Assembly (NCBI RefSeq): GCF_002741985.1
Contig: NZ_APHW01000102.1
Span: 1 to 64,000, forward strand
DNA from: Vibrio rotiferianus CAIM 577 = LMG 21460
GTDB taxonomy: Bacteria > Pseudomonadota > Gammaproteobacteria > Enterobacterales > Vibrionaceae
Reading direction: 5' to 3'
DNA: 64,000 nt
Both the position numbers and the translations under genes were made by a program. This document shows, one piece after another, positions 45,355 to 54,669 of the stretch; positions within the stretch are counted from its first letter, which is position 1; every line of letters begins with the position of its first letter. The notes below the pieces were generated by a model, which was not told the DNA's origin, did no database searches, and worked only from the letters and a program-made list of their open reading frames with translations.

Positions 45355-46551
45355 ATGAGTAGCATGGGGATTGCTATTGGTGCAACTGGCCTTTCTCTTA
45401 TTCTGATTTTTGTCTGGATGATATCGCTGTCGATGCGGAAAAAGCGCATAGAGCTTGAAAAGAAAGCTCGCGAAGCTGCTTATCGCCGAGCGATGCAAAA
45501 GGCACGCGAACAAGAAATCAAAGAACGGGAATTTAAAGCAGAAACGGGTCATATTCCGACAATCCTGTTTTTGGCGAAAGAGGCAGAGAGAGGAAACGTC
45601 AGGAAGGCTTATTACTGGTATGACAAAGCGGCAAAGCTAGACAATGTTACTGGGATGTACGGCGTAGTTCGCTTAAGTGAACGAATGCGTGAAGATGTCA
45701 TTCTGAAAGAGCAAGCCAACTTTTGGCGCGTCGCAATTGCTGGTGTCGAGGGAGATGTTGAAGCTAAGTTTGCGACAGGAAAAGCGTTGATCTTCGGGCG
45801 TGGTACGGAAAAAAACATTCCTAAAGGATTGCAGCTAATACAAGAAGCCGCCGAGGAGAAGTGCATTCCGGCGATACTTTATATGGGGGATTGGCAAAAG
45901 TCTCCTGATAACCTTGCTCGAAATGAAGCTGATGCTCTCTACTGGTACATGCGAGCAGCAGAAGAAGAAAGTCCTGAAGGTAAAGTGCAAGTAGGATTGT
46001 GCTATTTATATGGCACGGGAGTAGAGCAAAATCATCAAAAAGCGTGCTATTGGTTAGAAAGGGCTGCAGAAAGCGGTAATGCAGAAGCCATGTATCATGC
46101 AGGAGAGGCTTGGAAAGACAATGGAAAAACGGGGAATGCGATAGCCTATGTTTGGCTATTCTTATCGGCTAGCTTTGGTTATGAGCCTGCTAAAGTTCTG
46201 CGAGACAAGGTTGCGGCTAACATTGGTGTTGATGTTGTTGTTGGACTGCAAGCCATCGCAAAGCCGCTGCAAAGGAAGCTGAGTTCTGGAGCTGTTAAGA
46301 AGCACTCAATTATACGTGCTCTGAATAAGGTATATAGCCGTGAACCATATTTTCCAAATGAAGAAGACTTGTTAGTGCCCGGAAATGATGAAGAAATGGA
46401 AGGTGTCATCCAGAGTGATGCTACTTTTGATCCACAGAGCGTAGAGCAACTTGATGGTACGAATGTGAGTGGCAGTTCTCCTGAAACGACACTGTCAAAA
46501 GAGGCATTAGATTTCACTCAGAACTTCTTGTCTCCTCAGAAGCCGCACTAG
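45355..46551 (+). CDS. Membrane-anchored Sel1-repeat protein
   Basis: 398 residues. Residues 5-27 form a membrane helix, followed by a very basic helix (KKRIELEKKAREAAYRRAMQ) and at least five Sel1-like repeats of the form A-xx-G-xx-A-xxxW (GNVRKAYYWYDKAAKL, DALYWYMRAAEEES, KACYWLERAAESGN). The last 60 residues are acidic and disordered. Sel1 proteins are scaffolds for protein contacts; partner unknown. Similar Vibrio genes are usually of unknown role. Confidence 0.82.
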   Translation: MSSMGIAIGATGLSLILIFVWMISLSMRKKRIELEKKAREAAYRRAMQKAREQEIKEREFKAETGHIPTILFLAKEAERGNVRKAYYWYDKAAKLDNVTGMYGVVRLSERMREDVILKEQANFWRVAIAGVEGDVEAKFATGKALIFGRGTEKNIPKGLQLIQEAAEEKCIPAILYMGDWQKSPDNLARNEADALYWYMRAAEEESPEGKVQVGLCYLYGTGVEQNHQKACYWLERAAESGNAEAMYHAGEAWKDNGKTGNAIAYVWLFLSASFGYEPAKVLRDKVAANIGVDVVVGLQAIAKPLQRKLSSGAVKKHSIIRALNKVYSREPYFPNEEDLLVPGNDEEMEGVIQSDATFDPQSVEQLDGTNVSGSSPETTLSKEALDFTQNFLSPQKPH

Positions 46552-46587
46552 GTCAATAACCCTTAATTTTTGAGTTTCTTAGTGATA

Positions 46588-46619
46588 GCCCAAGTAACAG
46601 CCGTTGCTTGGGCTTTTTT
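46588..46619 (+). terminator. Terminator after the Sel1 gene
   Basis: GCCCAAG pairs with CTTGGGC followed by TTTTTT. Confidence 0.88.
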
Positions 46620-46630
46620 ATATCTGTTGC

Positions 46631-46906
46631 TATACCCAAGTTACGTCGAAATGCTAGGTTCAGTGAGAATGATTTGGTTTGTAGGCGAGCGGTGATTGAA
46701 GGTCTAGTGAGTCTAAATCAAGAATCCGAGTATACGAACCAAGACAGCTTTTCCTTCGGGATCGTGTTACAGACCTGCGTTCTGTTTTAAAGAATAGCTG
46801 TGTTAAACAGCTTGGGGAGTGCCCGCTATTACTCTGTGCTGTTGTCCTTAAATTCGAATCAATGACAACACGCTGAACTCTGCATCTTGAAGTCATGATA
46901 GTGATA
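46631..46906. repeat. 276-base element with imperfect terminal inverted repeats
   Basis: The left end TATACCCAAGTTACGTCGAA and the reverse complement of the right end (46871-46906) line up over about 36 bases, sharing TAT, the AAATGC/AGATGC core and GTTCAG. The TATACCCAAG...ATG end also occurs after the qrr gene (59521-59543, minus sense). It looks like one of the short non-coding repeats common in Vibrio genomes. The 78-codon minus-strand ORF inside is probably not a gene. Confidence 0.5.
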
Positions 46907-47437
46907 CACGGTTAGAGTAGTTGCATATTAAAGTATTTCTTACACTAGTGTTAATTTATAGCTACTTTTGTCTTTAAAATTTTTATCCTAAAAATGTAGA
47001 AATATTATTTTTTGTTAATGAGTGGATATTTAATAGCGTACACTTTCTGTTCTTATTTCAACATAAAATGGAAACATGATCTGCTTTGTAAATGTTTTTC
47101 TTGTATAGAGGGAATTCCCCCCTTGTTTCTTTAACCTAATATAGCTCAAATCAGGTTCGCTAAAAATAAAAAGTAAGTTTGCTCAATAAATGACAAATTA
47201 ATAACTTTAATGGATACAAATTAGTTTAACTAATAGTAGCTATTAATTTTTGTATTAGTAAAAGCAAACTTTATATTCTGACTTATATTGAAAGCTCATG
47301 CCTTTAGTATGGTCTCTAGCGAATTATAATATAGAACGCAGTTCTAAAAGATTTAGGAAGTGATTTTATTTAACATTTTTAGTATAGAGTCGGAGGTTGC
47401 TTTAGCCTCCTAGATATACTTTAGTAGAGATTTGTGT
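46907..47437. other. AT-rich intergenic stretch with a hairpin near its end
   Basis: About 530 bases with no credible ORF. A hairpin GGAGG-N9-CCTCC at 47391-47409 lies about 28 bases before the next gene and is not followed by a T run, so it may belong to the leader of that gene. Confidence 0.45.
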
Positions 47438-47884
47438 ATGTTGAGAATCATTAGTGCAGATAAGTTCATCTCATCAAGGTTTATCTTGGAATACAGCAAA
47501 GTGGAGTTTGCGTCTTTGTTGGGTGTTTCCGTTGCTAAGATAACCAATATAGAGAGTGGCAAATCTTCGATTCCCCCTGTTTACGATTATGCGATTAACC
47601 ATTTGCTGAGTGAACACCCCTTCAAAGACAGCGCCGTAGAGGCACTGTGCACGCATGAAACGCTTAACTTTGCACGTAGAGTTGATGTGAACTCTAAGGT
47701 GCAACGTTTGTCCTGTAAGCGTTGCGATAGTCGAAGGCTACATGTGATGGCAGGTATGAGTGGGCTTTACTTCGTTGAGTGTATGGACTGTAAACATACG
47801 ATGTATTCATCGGGCATTGCCGTTAAGCGCTACCAGCAATGGTCAAATGGTGGAGTAAAACTCGATAGCCATTTATTTAATTGA
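47438..47884 (+). CDS. HTH plus zinc-ribbon protein of unknown function
   Basis: 148 residues from ATG 47438 (a TTG lies two codons before). Residues 15-55 resemble an XRE-type helix-turn-helix (KVEFASLLGVSVAKITNIESGK). Residues 90-125 hold a zinc ribbon, CKRC and CMDC about 25 residues apart. The order HTH then zinc ribbon is the reverse of MqsA antitoxins and no toxin gene is adjacent. Probably a DNA-binding regulator; target unknown. Ends before a clear terminator. Confidence 0.65.
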   Translation: MLRIISADKFISSRFILEYSKVEFASLLGVSVAKITNIESGKSSIPPVYDYAINHLLSEHPFKDSAVEALCTHETLNFARRVDVNSKVQRLSCKRCDSRRLHVMAGMSGLYFVECMDCKHTMYSSGIAVKRYQQWSNGGVKLDSHLFN

Positions 47885-47910
47885 TTTTGTATTAACCTAC
47901 CATTCAAAGT

Positions 47911-47945
47911 AAAAAGCCATCAGCATTTGTGTTGATGGCTTTTTT
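47911..47945 (+). terminator. Terminator after the HTH/zinc-ribbon gene
   Basis: AAAAAGCCATCA pairs with TGATGGCTTTTT. Confidence 0.88.
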
Positions 47946-48295
47946 GTTACGTGTTTAAATTTAGTTAAATTACATCTGTTGATAATCACTAATATTACAA
48001 CGCCAAGTCATATATAGTGATTGAAATCGCAAAATTTTATTTTCCTAATATTTGTTTTTCAATAATAGCAGTCTAAATCACACAATTTTAATGATTAGTT
48101 TCAATAATAATCAAATCTAATATCATCAGCCTCGTGGTTTAAAAGTGATTAAAGTCTCGAAATTTAATTTCGATAAAATAAGTCTTTTAATAATGAACAT
48201 ATAGTCACGAAATTTGTTTTTTGAATTTTAAATATTAATTTCCTTTGTAATATCTGTACCTGTCGTTTTTAAAGAACAAATAAGAGATATTCCAA
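47946..48295 (+). promoter_or_regulatory. Long AT-rich leader/promoter of speF
   Basis: About 350 bases, very AT-rich. A motif like AATCGCAAAATTTTA / TCTCGAAATTTAATT / GTCACGAAATTTG recurs at about 48024, 48153 and 48205, and one copy is a palindrome, CGAAAT-TTA-ATTTCG (48158-48172). This suggests an activator or silencer binding array. No SpeFL-like leader peptide was recognised. Confidence 0.4.
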
Positions 48296-50476
48296 ATGAA
48301 TCGTTTAGTAATTGGTGTTAGTAATTACATGCCAGAAGATTTTAGTTTATTGTCTGAATCTCTGGATGAAACCTACAATAGATCCCTACAACCATTAGAT
48401 CATGTTGAATTAACAGATGTTGGCGCAGCTATTATTACCTCTACAGATATTAAAGCTGGTCTACATAAAGCAATTTCTGAAACTGGCTATGGCATTCCTG
48501 TATTCCTAGTTATTGATGAAACTCCAGTTTCAGCAGAAGATTATGTTTGGTTGACAGGTGTGATTGATTTAGAAAGACAATCAATCGAGTACTACTGCCG
48601 TCAAATCAATGAAGCGGTGACTAAATATGAAAGTCGTTTGCTTCCTCCATTCTTCAAACAATTGACTCACTACGTAGATATGGGTAACTCTGCGTTTGAC
48701 TGTCCTGGACACCAAGGCGGCCAGTTCTTCAAGAAACACCCAGCTGGTAAACAGTTCTATGATTTCTTCGGTGAAAACCTGTTCCGTAGTGACTTATGTA
48801 ACGCCGACGTTGATTTAGGTGACTTGCTTATCCACGAAGGCTCTGCGCACCAAGCTCAAGCACACGCAGCGAAAGTCTTCAACTCAGATAAAACCTACTT
48901 CGTACTAAACGGTACTTCAGCGTCAAACAAAGTGGTATGTAACGCGTTGGTGACCGAGGGCGACTTGGTGATGTTTGACCGTAACAACCATAAATCAAAC
49001 CACCATGGTGCGTTAATCCAAGCAGGTGGTACGCCAGTTTACCTAGAAACAGCGCGTAACCCTTGGGGCTTTATCGGTGGTATGGACGAGCATTGTTTTG
49101 ATGAAGAATACATCCGAGCTCAAATCGCGAAAGTATCACCAGAGCGTGCTCGTGATGAACGTCCATTCCGTCTAGCTATCATCCAGCTTGGTACTTACGA
49201 CGGTACTATCTACAACGCACGCTACGTGATGGATAAGATCGGTCATCTTTGTGACTACATCTTGTTTGACTCTGCTTGGGTTGGTTACGAGCAATTTATT
49301 CCAATGATGAAAGACTGTTCACCACTGTTACTGGATCTGAAACCAGAAGACGCAGGTGTACTTGTAACTCAGTCTGTTCACAAACAACAAGCTGGCTTCT
49401 CTCAAACTTCGCAAATCCATAAAAAAGATGCGCACATCAAAGGACAGGCTCGTTACTGTAACCACAAACGCTTCAACAACGCGTTTATGATGCATGCATC
49501 AACATCACCATTCTATGCACTGTTCTCTGCACTGGATGTGAACGCGAAGATCCACGACGGCGAAGCAGGTTTACGTTTATGGCGTGATGCTGTGAAGACA
49601 GGTATCGAAGCGCGTAAAGAAATCCTTAAGAGTTGTGAACTGATCCGCCCATTCGTACCAGCTGAAATTAATGGTAAGCCATGGGGCAGCTACGACACTG
49701 AAGAAATCGCATCTAACAAAGAGTTCTTCATGTTTGAACCAAACGCAAAATGGCACAAATTTGAAGGCTACGGTGAAGGTCAGTACTTCGTTGACCCATG
49801 TAAACTGCTGTTAACGACAGAAGGCATTGCTGAAGATGGTGGTTATGCAGACTTCGGTATTCCTGCAACGTTGTTGGCTAACTTCCTACGTGAAAACGGC
49901 ATCATCCCTGAGAAGTGTGACTTGAACTCTATCTTGTTCCTTCTAACTCCAGCAGAGGATATGGGTAAGATCCGTCACCTAGTGGCACAGATCAACCGCT
50001 TCGAAAAATTCATCCGTGATGACGCGCCATTAAGCATTGTACTGCCACGCGTGTTCGAAGCGAACAAAGAACGTTACCGCGGCTACACCATCCGTCAGCT
50101 ATGTCAAGAAATGCACGACATGTACAAAGAGCTGAACGTTAAAGAGCTACAAAAAGCGATGTTCCGTAGCGAATACTTCCCAACAATGGTTCACAAACCA
50201 GATGTTGCAACCCGTAAATACTTCCGTGGTGAGTGTGACTATGTATCACTGAAAGAAGCAAGCGGTCGCGTCGCATCAGAAGGTGCGCTTCCTTACCCTC
50301 CAGGCATCCTATGTGTTATCCCAGGTGAGGTTTGGACTCAACAAGTTGTGGATTACTTCCTATCACTTGAAGAGGGCATCAACCGCTTCCCAGGCTTCGC
50401 TCCTGAAATTCAAGGTGTTTACCTAGAAGATGTCAATGGTCGCACTACTGCACATTGTTACGTCCTAAAAGATTAA
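48296..50476 (+). CDS. speF: Inducible ornithine decarboxylase SpeF
   Basis: 726 residues, fold-type I PLP decarboxylase of the Orn/Lys/Arg family: an N-terminal wing domain, then FDCPGHQGGQFF, CNADVDLGDLLIHEG, and the PLP lysine in QSVHKQQAGFSQTSQIHKKD. Blocks such as NNHKSNHHGALIQAG and CDLNSILFLLTPAEDMGK follow E. coli SpeF much more closely than CadA or AdiA. It makes putrescine and consumes a proton, helping in acid. The PotE exchanger gene lies 64 bases downstream, so they form the usual speF-potE pair; pdxY nearby supplies PLP. Confidence 0.9.
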   Translation: MNRLVIGVSNYMPEDFSLLSESLDETYNRSLQPLDHVELTDVGAAIITSTDIKAGLHKAISETGYGIPVFLVIDETPVSAEDYVWLTGVIDLERQSIEYYCRQINEAVTKYESRLLPPFFKQLTHYVDMGNSAFDCPGHQGGQFFKKHPAGKQFYDFFGENLFRSDLCNADVDLGDLLIHEGSAHQAQAHAAKVFNSDKTYFVLNGTSASNKVVCNALVTEGDLVMFDRNNHKSNHHGALIQAGGTPVYLETARNPWGFIGGMDEHCFDEEYIRAQIAKVSPERARDERPFRLAIIQLGTYDGTIYNARYVMDKIGHLCDYILFDSAWVGYEQFIPMMKDCSPLLLDLKPEDAGVLVTQSVHKQQAGFSQTSQIHKKDAHIKGQARYCNHKRFNNAFMMHASTSPFYALFSALDVNAKIHDGEAGLRLWRDAVKTGIEARKEILKSCELIRPFVPAEINGKPWGSYDTEEIASNKEFFMFEPNAKWHKFEGYGEGQYFVDPCKLLLTTEGIAEDGGYADFGIPATLLANFLRENGIIPEKCDLNSILFLLTPAEDMGKIRHLVAQINRFEKFIRDDAPLSIVLPRVFEANKERYRGYTIRQLCQEMHDMYKELNVKELQKAMFRSEYFPTMVHKPDVATRKYFRGECDYVSLKEASGRVASEGALPYPPGILCVIPGEVWTQQVVDYFLSLEEGINRFPGFAPEIQGVYLEDVNGRTTAHCYVLKD

Positions 50477-50540
50477 TCTACCCCGTTCGCACCGAGCCAT
50501 CAGGCTCTGGTGCGAACCGTTTATTCGTGGAGAATAATTT

Positions 50541-51851
50541 ATGAGTACTGAAACTAAAAAAATGTCGGTGGTGCAGTTAACCATTTTGACATTCATTAAC
50601 ATGGCGGGTTCGGGCATCATCATGTTGCCAAGTAAGTTGGCGCAAGTGGGCACGATCTCGATTCTATCTTGGCTGATCACTGCGGCAGGCTCACTAGCTT
50701 TGGCGTATGTATTTGCAAAATGTGGTCGCTTTAGTAAGCGTGAAGGTGGTATGAACGGTTATGCCTCTTACGCGTTTGGTAAATCGGGTGCATTTATGAC
50801 CGGCTGGACCTATGGTTTGTCACTACTGATTGCCAATATTGCGATCGCGATTACCTGTGTCGGTTATGGCTCTGCTTTCTTTGAAGTGACGTTATCACCG
50901 GTTGAAACGTGTTTGTATACCATCGCTATCCTTTGGATTTGTACCTTTGCTAACTTTGGTGGTGCAAAGATCACGGGTCAAATTGGTTCGTTCACTGTGT
51001 GGGGCGTTATCCTTCCGGTTTGTTCTTTGGGTATTGTTGGTTGGTTCTACTTTAGCCCAACAATGTACGTTGAAGCATGGAACCCACATCACCTACCATT
51101 TGGTGAAGCGGTAAGTGCGTCTATCGCGATGACTCTATGGGCGTTCCTAGGTCTAGAATCAGCTTGTGCAAACTCAGAAGCAGTAGAAAACCCAGAAAAG
51201 AACGTACCGATTGCTGTATTGGGCGGTACATTAATTGCGGCTGTGGTTTACATTGTTTCAACTAACATCTGTTCTGGTATTGTAGCGAACTCTGAACTAG
51301 CAGCATCAACCGCGCCATTCTCAACGGTATGGACAGTGATGCTAGGTTCTACAGCTGGTAAAGTGGTTGCGGGCATGGCGGTATTAGCGTGTGCAGGTTC
51401 TCTATTGGGTTGGCAGTTCACTATCGCTTCAGTATTCAAATCATCTTCAGATGCAGGCTTCTTCCCTAAACTGTTCTCAGAAGTCGATAAACGCGGTACG
51501 CCAATCAAAGGTATGGTGGCGATCACTGTGATTCAATCTGTATTGTCTTTGATGACCATCTCACCAACATTGAATGAGCAGTTTGAAGCGCTGGTTAACC
51601 TAGCGGTGGTAACCAACGTTGTTCCTTACATCCTATGTATGGGCGCAATCTTCATTATGCAGCAAGTGGCTCATGTGCCTGAGCGTGAAATGAAGACGAC
51701 AAACATTATCGCTCTGATTGGTTCAGTATACAGCTTCTACGCACTGTACGGTTCTGGCTATGACGCAATGATGTGGGGCTCTATTGTAACCTTCCTAGGT
51801 TGGAGTGCTTACGGTTTGATTGCATCGAAACACGAACCTCTAGCTAACTAA
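50541..51851 (+). CDS. potE: Putrescine/ornithine antiporter PotE
   Basis: 436 residues, 12-helix APC-family transporter. VVQLTILTFINMAGSGIIMLP opens with the conserved GSGI substrate loop, and WAFLGLESACANSEAVENPE plus GSLLGWQFTIASVFKSSSD match PotE closely. It exchanges external ornithine for the putrescine made by SpeF. GGAG lies 10 bases before the ATG. Co-transcribed with speF; a strong terminator follows. Confidence 0.9.
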   Translation: MSTETKKMSVVQLTILTFINMAGSGIIMLPSKLAQVGTISILSWLITAAGSLALAYVFAKCGRFSKREGGMNGYASYAFGKSGAFMTGWTYGLSLLIANIAIAITCVGYGSAFFEVTLSPVETCLYTIAILWICTFANFGGAKITGQIGSFTVWGVILPVCSLGIVGWFYFSPTMYVEAWNPHHLPFGEAVSASIAMTLWAFLGLESACANSEAVENPEKNVPIAVLGGTLIAAVVYIVSTNICSGIVANSELAASTAPFSTVWTVMLGSTAGKVVAGMAVLACAGSLLGWQFTIASVFKSSSDAGFFPKLFSEVDKRGTPIKGMVAITVIQSVLSLMTISPTLNEQFEALVNLAVVTNVVPYILCMGAIFIMQQVAHVPEREMKTTNIIALIGSVYSFYALYGSGYDAMMWGSIVTFLGWSAYGLIASKHEPLAN

Positions 51852-51862
51852 GCTTTTCAATC

Positions 51863-51898
51863 GAGCCTTCCCATACGCGGTGTGGAAGGCTCTTTTGT
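51863..51898 (+). terminator. Terminator after potE
   Basis: GAGCCTTCC-CATAC pairs with GTGTG-GAAGGCTC, followed by TTTTGTTTT. Confidence 0.85.
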
Positions 51899-51975
51899 TT
51901 TATTTTTAGGGAGACCACCTGATTACTCGCCATTCATAACGTGAAAACTCATTTTTGACATTTGGAGGACGAAAG

Positions 51976-52164
51976 ATGATTAGCCAACCTGTTAAAATCG
52001 GTGACGATACCGTCGTAGTCATTCCAAGCGTGATCCTGAGTGAACTCGGGATAAGGGAAGGGGACACCCTCGAAATTGCGCTCAATAAAGACAAAATGGA
52101 AATTAAGAAAATGGTACTGAAAACCAACTCTCCAACCGATTCAAGCCAAGACGGTGAGAATTGA
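51976..52164 (+). CDS. AbrB/SpoVT-type small protein, orphan antitoxin-like
   Basis: 62 residues from ATG 51976, with GGAGG 9 bases upstream (the open frame starts at 51955). It follows the swapped-hairpin AbrB/MazE pattern: VKIGDDTVVVIPSVILSELG then REGDTLEIALNKDKMEIKKM. Such proteins bind DNA as dimers, alone or as antitoxins. No toxin gene follows; pdxY comes next after 100 bases. The role is unknown. Confidence 0.7.
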   Translation: MISQPVKIGDDTVVVIPSVILSELGIREGDTLEIALNKDKMEIKKMVLKTNSPTDSSQDGEN

Positions 52165-52264
52165 GTGAGAGAATTGAGGTTTGTCGGATACACTACTGGT
52201 TTCGTAAATTGGCGCTTGCCGCTGTCTTTGAACTATTGATAATTACAAGAAGAGGTCTGGTACT

Positions 52265-53131
52265 ATGCAAGGTATCCTCTCTATACAATCGCATGTTTCT
52301 TTTGGCCATGCTGGTAACAGCAGTGCTGTTTTCCCAATGCAACGCATGGGTTTCGAAGTGTGGCCTATTCACACCGTTCAATTTTCTAACCACACCCAAT
52401 ATCAAGAAGGTTGGACGGGTCGTGCGTTTTCTGCTGATGACATCAACGAGTTGGTTCGTGGCCTTAGCAATATAGGCGCCCTGGACAAATGCCAGGCAGT
52501 GCTTACGGGCTATCAAGGCAGCGCAGAGCAGTGTCTTGCCGTTGCTGAAACGGTCGCAAAAGTGAAACAAGCTAACCCAGAAGCTCTGTATGTGTGTGAT
52601 CCGGTAATGGGCGCTCCTGACAAAGGCTGTATTGTTGCTCCGGGTATCGCAGATCATTTATTGACTCGTCTAATGCCAATGGCTGATGTGATAGTCCCTA
52701 ACCAGTTTGAACTGTCTCAATTTGCAGAGATGGAAATCCATACCTTGGATGATGCGATTGAAGCTTGTCAGCGCGCATTAGCAAAAGGTCCCAAAGTGGT
52801 ATTGGTGAAACACCTGTACTGTCTGTCCGATACGAGCTTCAATATGTTATTGGCTACGCAGGAAGGTACTTTCCTTGCTAAGCGTCCTCAATTTGAATTT
52901 GAAAAAGCACCAGTAGGTGTTGGTGATTTGATTTCAGCGATCTTTACCGCAGGCTTGTTAAAAGGCTGGACACCAAAACAAGCGTTCCAGCATTGTCATG
53001 ATGCTTGCTATGGCGTATTGAATGCGACTCACCAAGCCGGTGAGTGGGAGCTGCAAACAATCGCGGCACAACAAGAGTTTGTTGACCCTAGCGAGCATTT
53101 CCCATTAGAAGAAGTTGCATCAAGTAAGTAG
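52265..53131 (+). CDS. pdxY: Pyridoxal kinase PdxY
   Basis: 288 residues of the ribokinase-like pyridoxal kinase family: GILSIQSHVSFGHAGNSSAVFP at the N-terminus, YVCDPVMGAPDKGC in the middle, IVPNQFELSQFAE, and the catalytic GVGDLISAIF near the C-terminus. It phosphorylates pyridoxal to PLP, the cofactor of SpeF a few kilobases upstream, which gives the cluster a plausible logic. AGAGG lies before the ATG. Confidence 0.92.
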   Translation: MQGILSIQSHVSFGHAGNSSAVFPMQRMGFEVWPIHTVQFSNHTQYQEGWTGRAFSADDINELVRGLSNIGALDKCQAVLTGYQGSAEQCLAVAETVAKVKQANPEALYVCDPVMGAPDKGCIVAPGIADHLLTRLMPMADVIVPNQFELSQFAEMEIHTLDDAIEACQRALAKGPKVVLVKHLYCLSDTSFNMLLATQEGTFLAKRPQFEFEKAPVGVGDLISAIFTAGLLKGWTPKQAFQHCHDACYGVLNATHQAGEWELQTIAAQQEFVDPSEHFPLEEVASSK

Positions 53132-53145
53132 CTTTGAGTTTAAAT

Positions 53146-53175
53146 AAAAAAAGGGAGCCAATTGGCTCCCTTTTT
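53146..53175. terminator. Two-way terminator between pdxY and sstT
   Basis: AAAAAGGGAGCC-AATT-GGCTCCCTTTTT. Confidence 0.92.
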
Positions 53176-53193
53176 ACATTTTGTATGCGAGTA

Positions 53194-54411
53194 CTATTGC
53201 GCTTTTTGCTGTTCTGCTTTGCAAACTGCTGCTGTGAAAATAACGTCCGTTGAGCTGTTTAGTGCAGTCTCAGCCGAGTCTTGAATCACACCGATGATGA
53301 AGCCAACTGCTACAACCTGCATTGCTACGTCGTTTGAGATACCAAACAGACCACACGCAAGAGGAATAAGAAGTAGAGAACCACCGGCAACACCAGATGC
53401 ACCACAAGCTGATACAGCAGCCACGATACTTAGCAGTACTGCAGTCATTAGGTCTACTTCAATGCCCATAGTGTGAACGGCAGCTAGGGTTAAAGTAGTG
53501 ATGGTAATTGCAGCACCAGCCATATTGATGGTCGCGCCAAGAGGAATTGAGACAGAGTATGTGTCTTCGTCTAGTTTCAGCTTTTCACAAAGCGCCATGT
53601 TAACTGGGATGTTTGCAGCACTTGAGCGAGTAAAGAATGCGGTTACACCACTTTCACGTAGACATTGGAACACCAGTGGGTAAGGATTCTGCTTTGTCTT
53701 TACAAAAACAATCGCTGGGTTAACAACTAGAGCGATGACCATCATTGCGCCGAGTAATACAGCAAGAAGGTGAGCATAACCTGCAAGTGCACCAAAGCCT
53801 GTCGTAGCAAAGGTAGAAGCCACTAGGCCAAAGATACCAAATGGAGCAAGACGAATAATGAAGCGAACAATGTGAGAAACGCTGTGGCTTAGATCTTCGA
53901 ATACTGCTTTCGTTGTCGCTGACGCGTGGTGTAGTGCAAGACCAAGACCGACACCCCATGCAAGGATACCAATGTAGTTTGCTTCTACTAGTGCATTTAC
54001 TGGGTTATCAACCAGCTTGAAGAGTAACGTTCGCAATACTTCAGCAATGCCTTGAGGTGGCATTGCACCTTCAGCACCGGTTACCAGAGTTAGATTGGTA
54101 GGGAAAAGGAAGCTCAGAACCACGGCGGTCAGTGCTGCGAAGAACGTCCCCATCAGGTATAGAACCACAATTGGGCGCATGTAAGTGTGCTGGTTTTTCT
54201 TTTGGTTCGCAATTGAAGCGGCAACCAAAATAAACACCAAAACTGGAGCGATTGCTTTTAAAGCGCCTACGAATAGGCTACCGAGTAATCCTGCGCTTTC
54301 AGCATGCTCAGGGGCAATCGTTGCGAGCAACGTACCGAGAACAATACCGACGAGGATTTGGAGAACGAGGTTACCACGAGCGTATCGGGCAACGAGACTG
54401 TTGTGTTGCAT
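53194..54411 (-). CDS. sstT: Sodium/serine-threonine symporter SstT
   Basis: 405 residues, DAACS-family symporter. NLVLQILVGIVLGTLLATIAP begins the first helices; AFFTRSSAANIPVNMALCEKL is the conserved serine-rich hairpin; INMAGAAITITTLTLAAVHTMG and GVAGGSLLLIPLA complete the substrate and sodium sites. It brings in serine and threonine with sodium, in keeping with a marine host. CAGGAA ribosome site before the ATG. Single gene. Confidence 0.9.
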   Translation of the reverse strand: MQHNSLVARYARGNLVLQILVGIVLGTLLATIAPEHAESAGLLGSLFVGALKAIAPVLVFILVAASIANQKKNQHTYMRPIVVLYLMGTFFAALTAVVLSFLFPTNLTLVTGAEGAMPPQGIAEVLRTLLFKLVDNPVNALVEANYIGILAWGVGLGLALHHASATTKAVFEDLSHSVSHIVRFIIRLAPFGIFGLVASTFATTGFGALAGYAHLLAVLLGAMMVIALVVNPAIVFVKTKQNPYPLVFQCLRESGVTAFFTRSSAANIPVNMALCEKLKLDEDTYSVSIPLGATINMAGAAITITTLTLAAVHTMGIEVDLMTAVLLSIVAAVSACGASGVAGGSLLLIPLACGLFGISNDVAMQVVAVGFIIGVIQDSAETALNSSTDVIFTAAVCKAEQQKAQ

Positions 54412-54614
54412 ACATCATTCCTGCAATTTGATTACTTATCCTGTTTTTATAAATCCAGCCATTTTCTTGCTGAATATCACATATCTTAGCTTGGTAATAT
54501 TTTGTGTCTAGTTTTAGTTTGTTTTTAGTTTAAATGTTTGCTCAATGTTGATTTAATTGATGTTAAATGTTGTAAAGTATTGTCTGTTATGAAAGGTGTG
54601 ATTTTATAAAGTTA
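54412..54614. other. sstT promoter region
   Basis: AT-rich stretch upstream of sstT. No ORF, hairpin or RNA gene that I can support. Confidence 0.4.
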
Positions 54615-54639
54615 TAAAAAAAGGAGGCGTTAGCCTCCT
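54615..54639 (-). terminator. Terminator after rsgA
   Basis: GGAGGC-GTTA-GCCTCC followed by a T run on the minus strand. Confidence 0.85.
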
Positions 54640-54669
54640 ATGTTCTATGGTTTTTCTAGATATAACAAT

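Noticed and set aside
46660..46896. 78-codon ORF on the minus strand
   Set aside because: It lies wholly within the inverted-repeat element, has no ribosome site or domain features, and its basic, serine-rich composition looks like translated non-coding repeat.
48091..48120. Nine-codon ORF before speF as a SpeFL-like leader peptide
   Set aside because: No ribosome-binding site, no ornithine/arginine-sensing features and no resemblance to E. coli SpeFL.
51976..52164. AbrB-like protein as half of a toxin-antitoxin pair
   Set aside because: No small toxin ORF follows; the next gene is pdxY.
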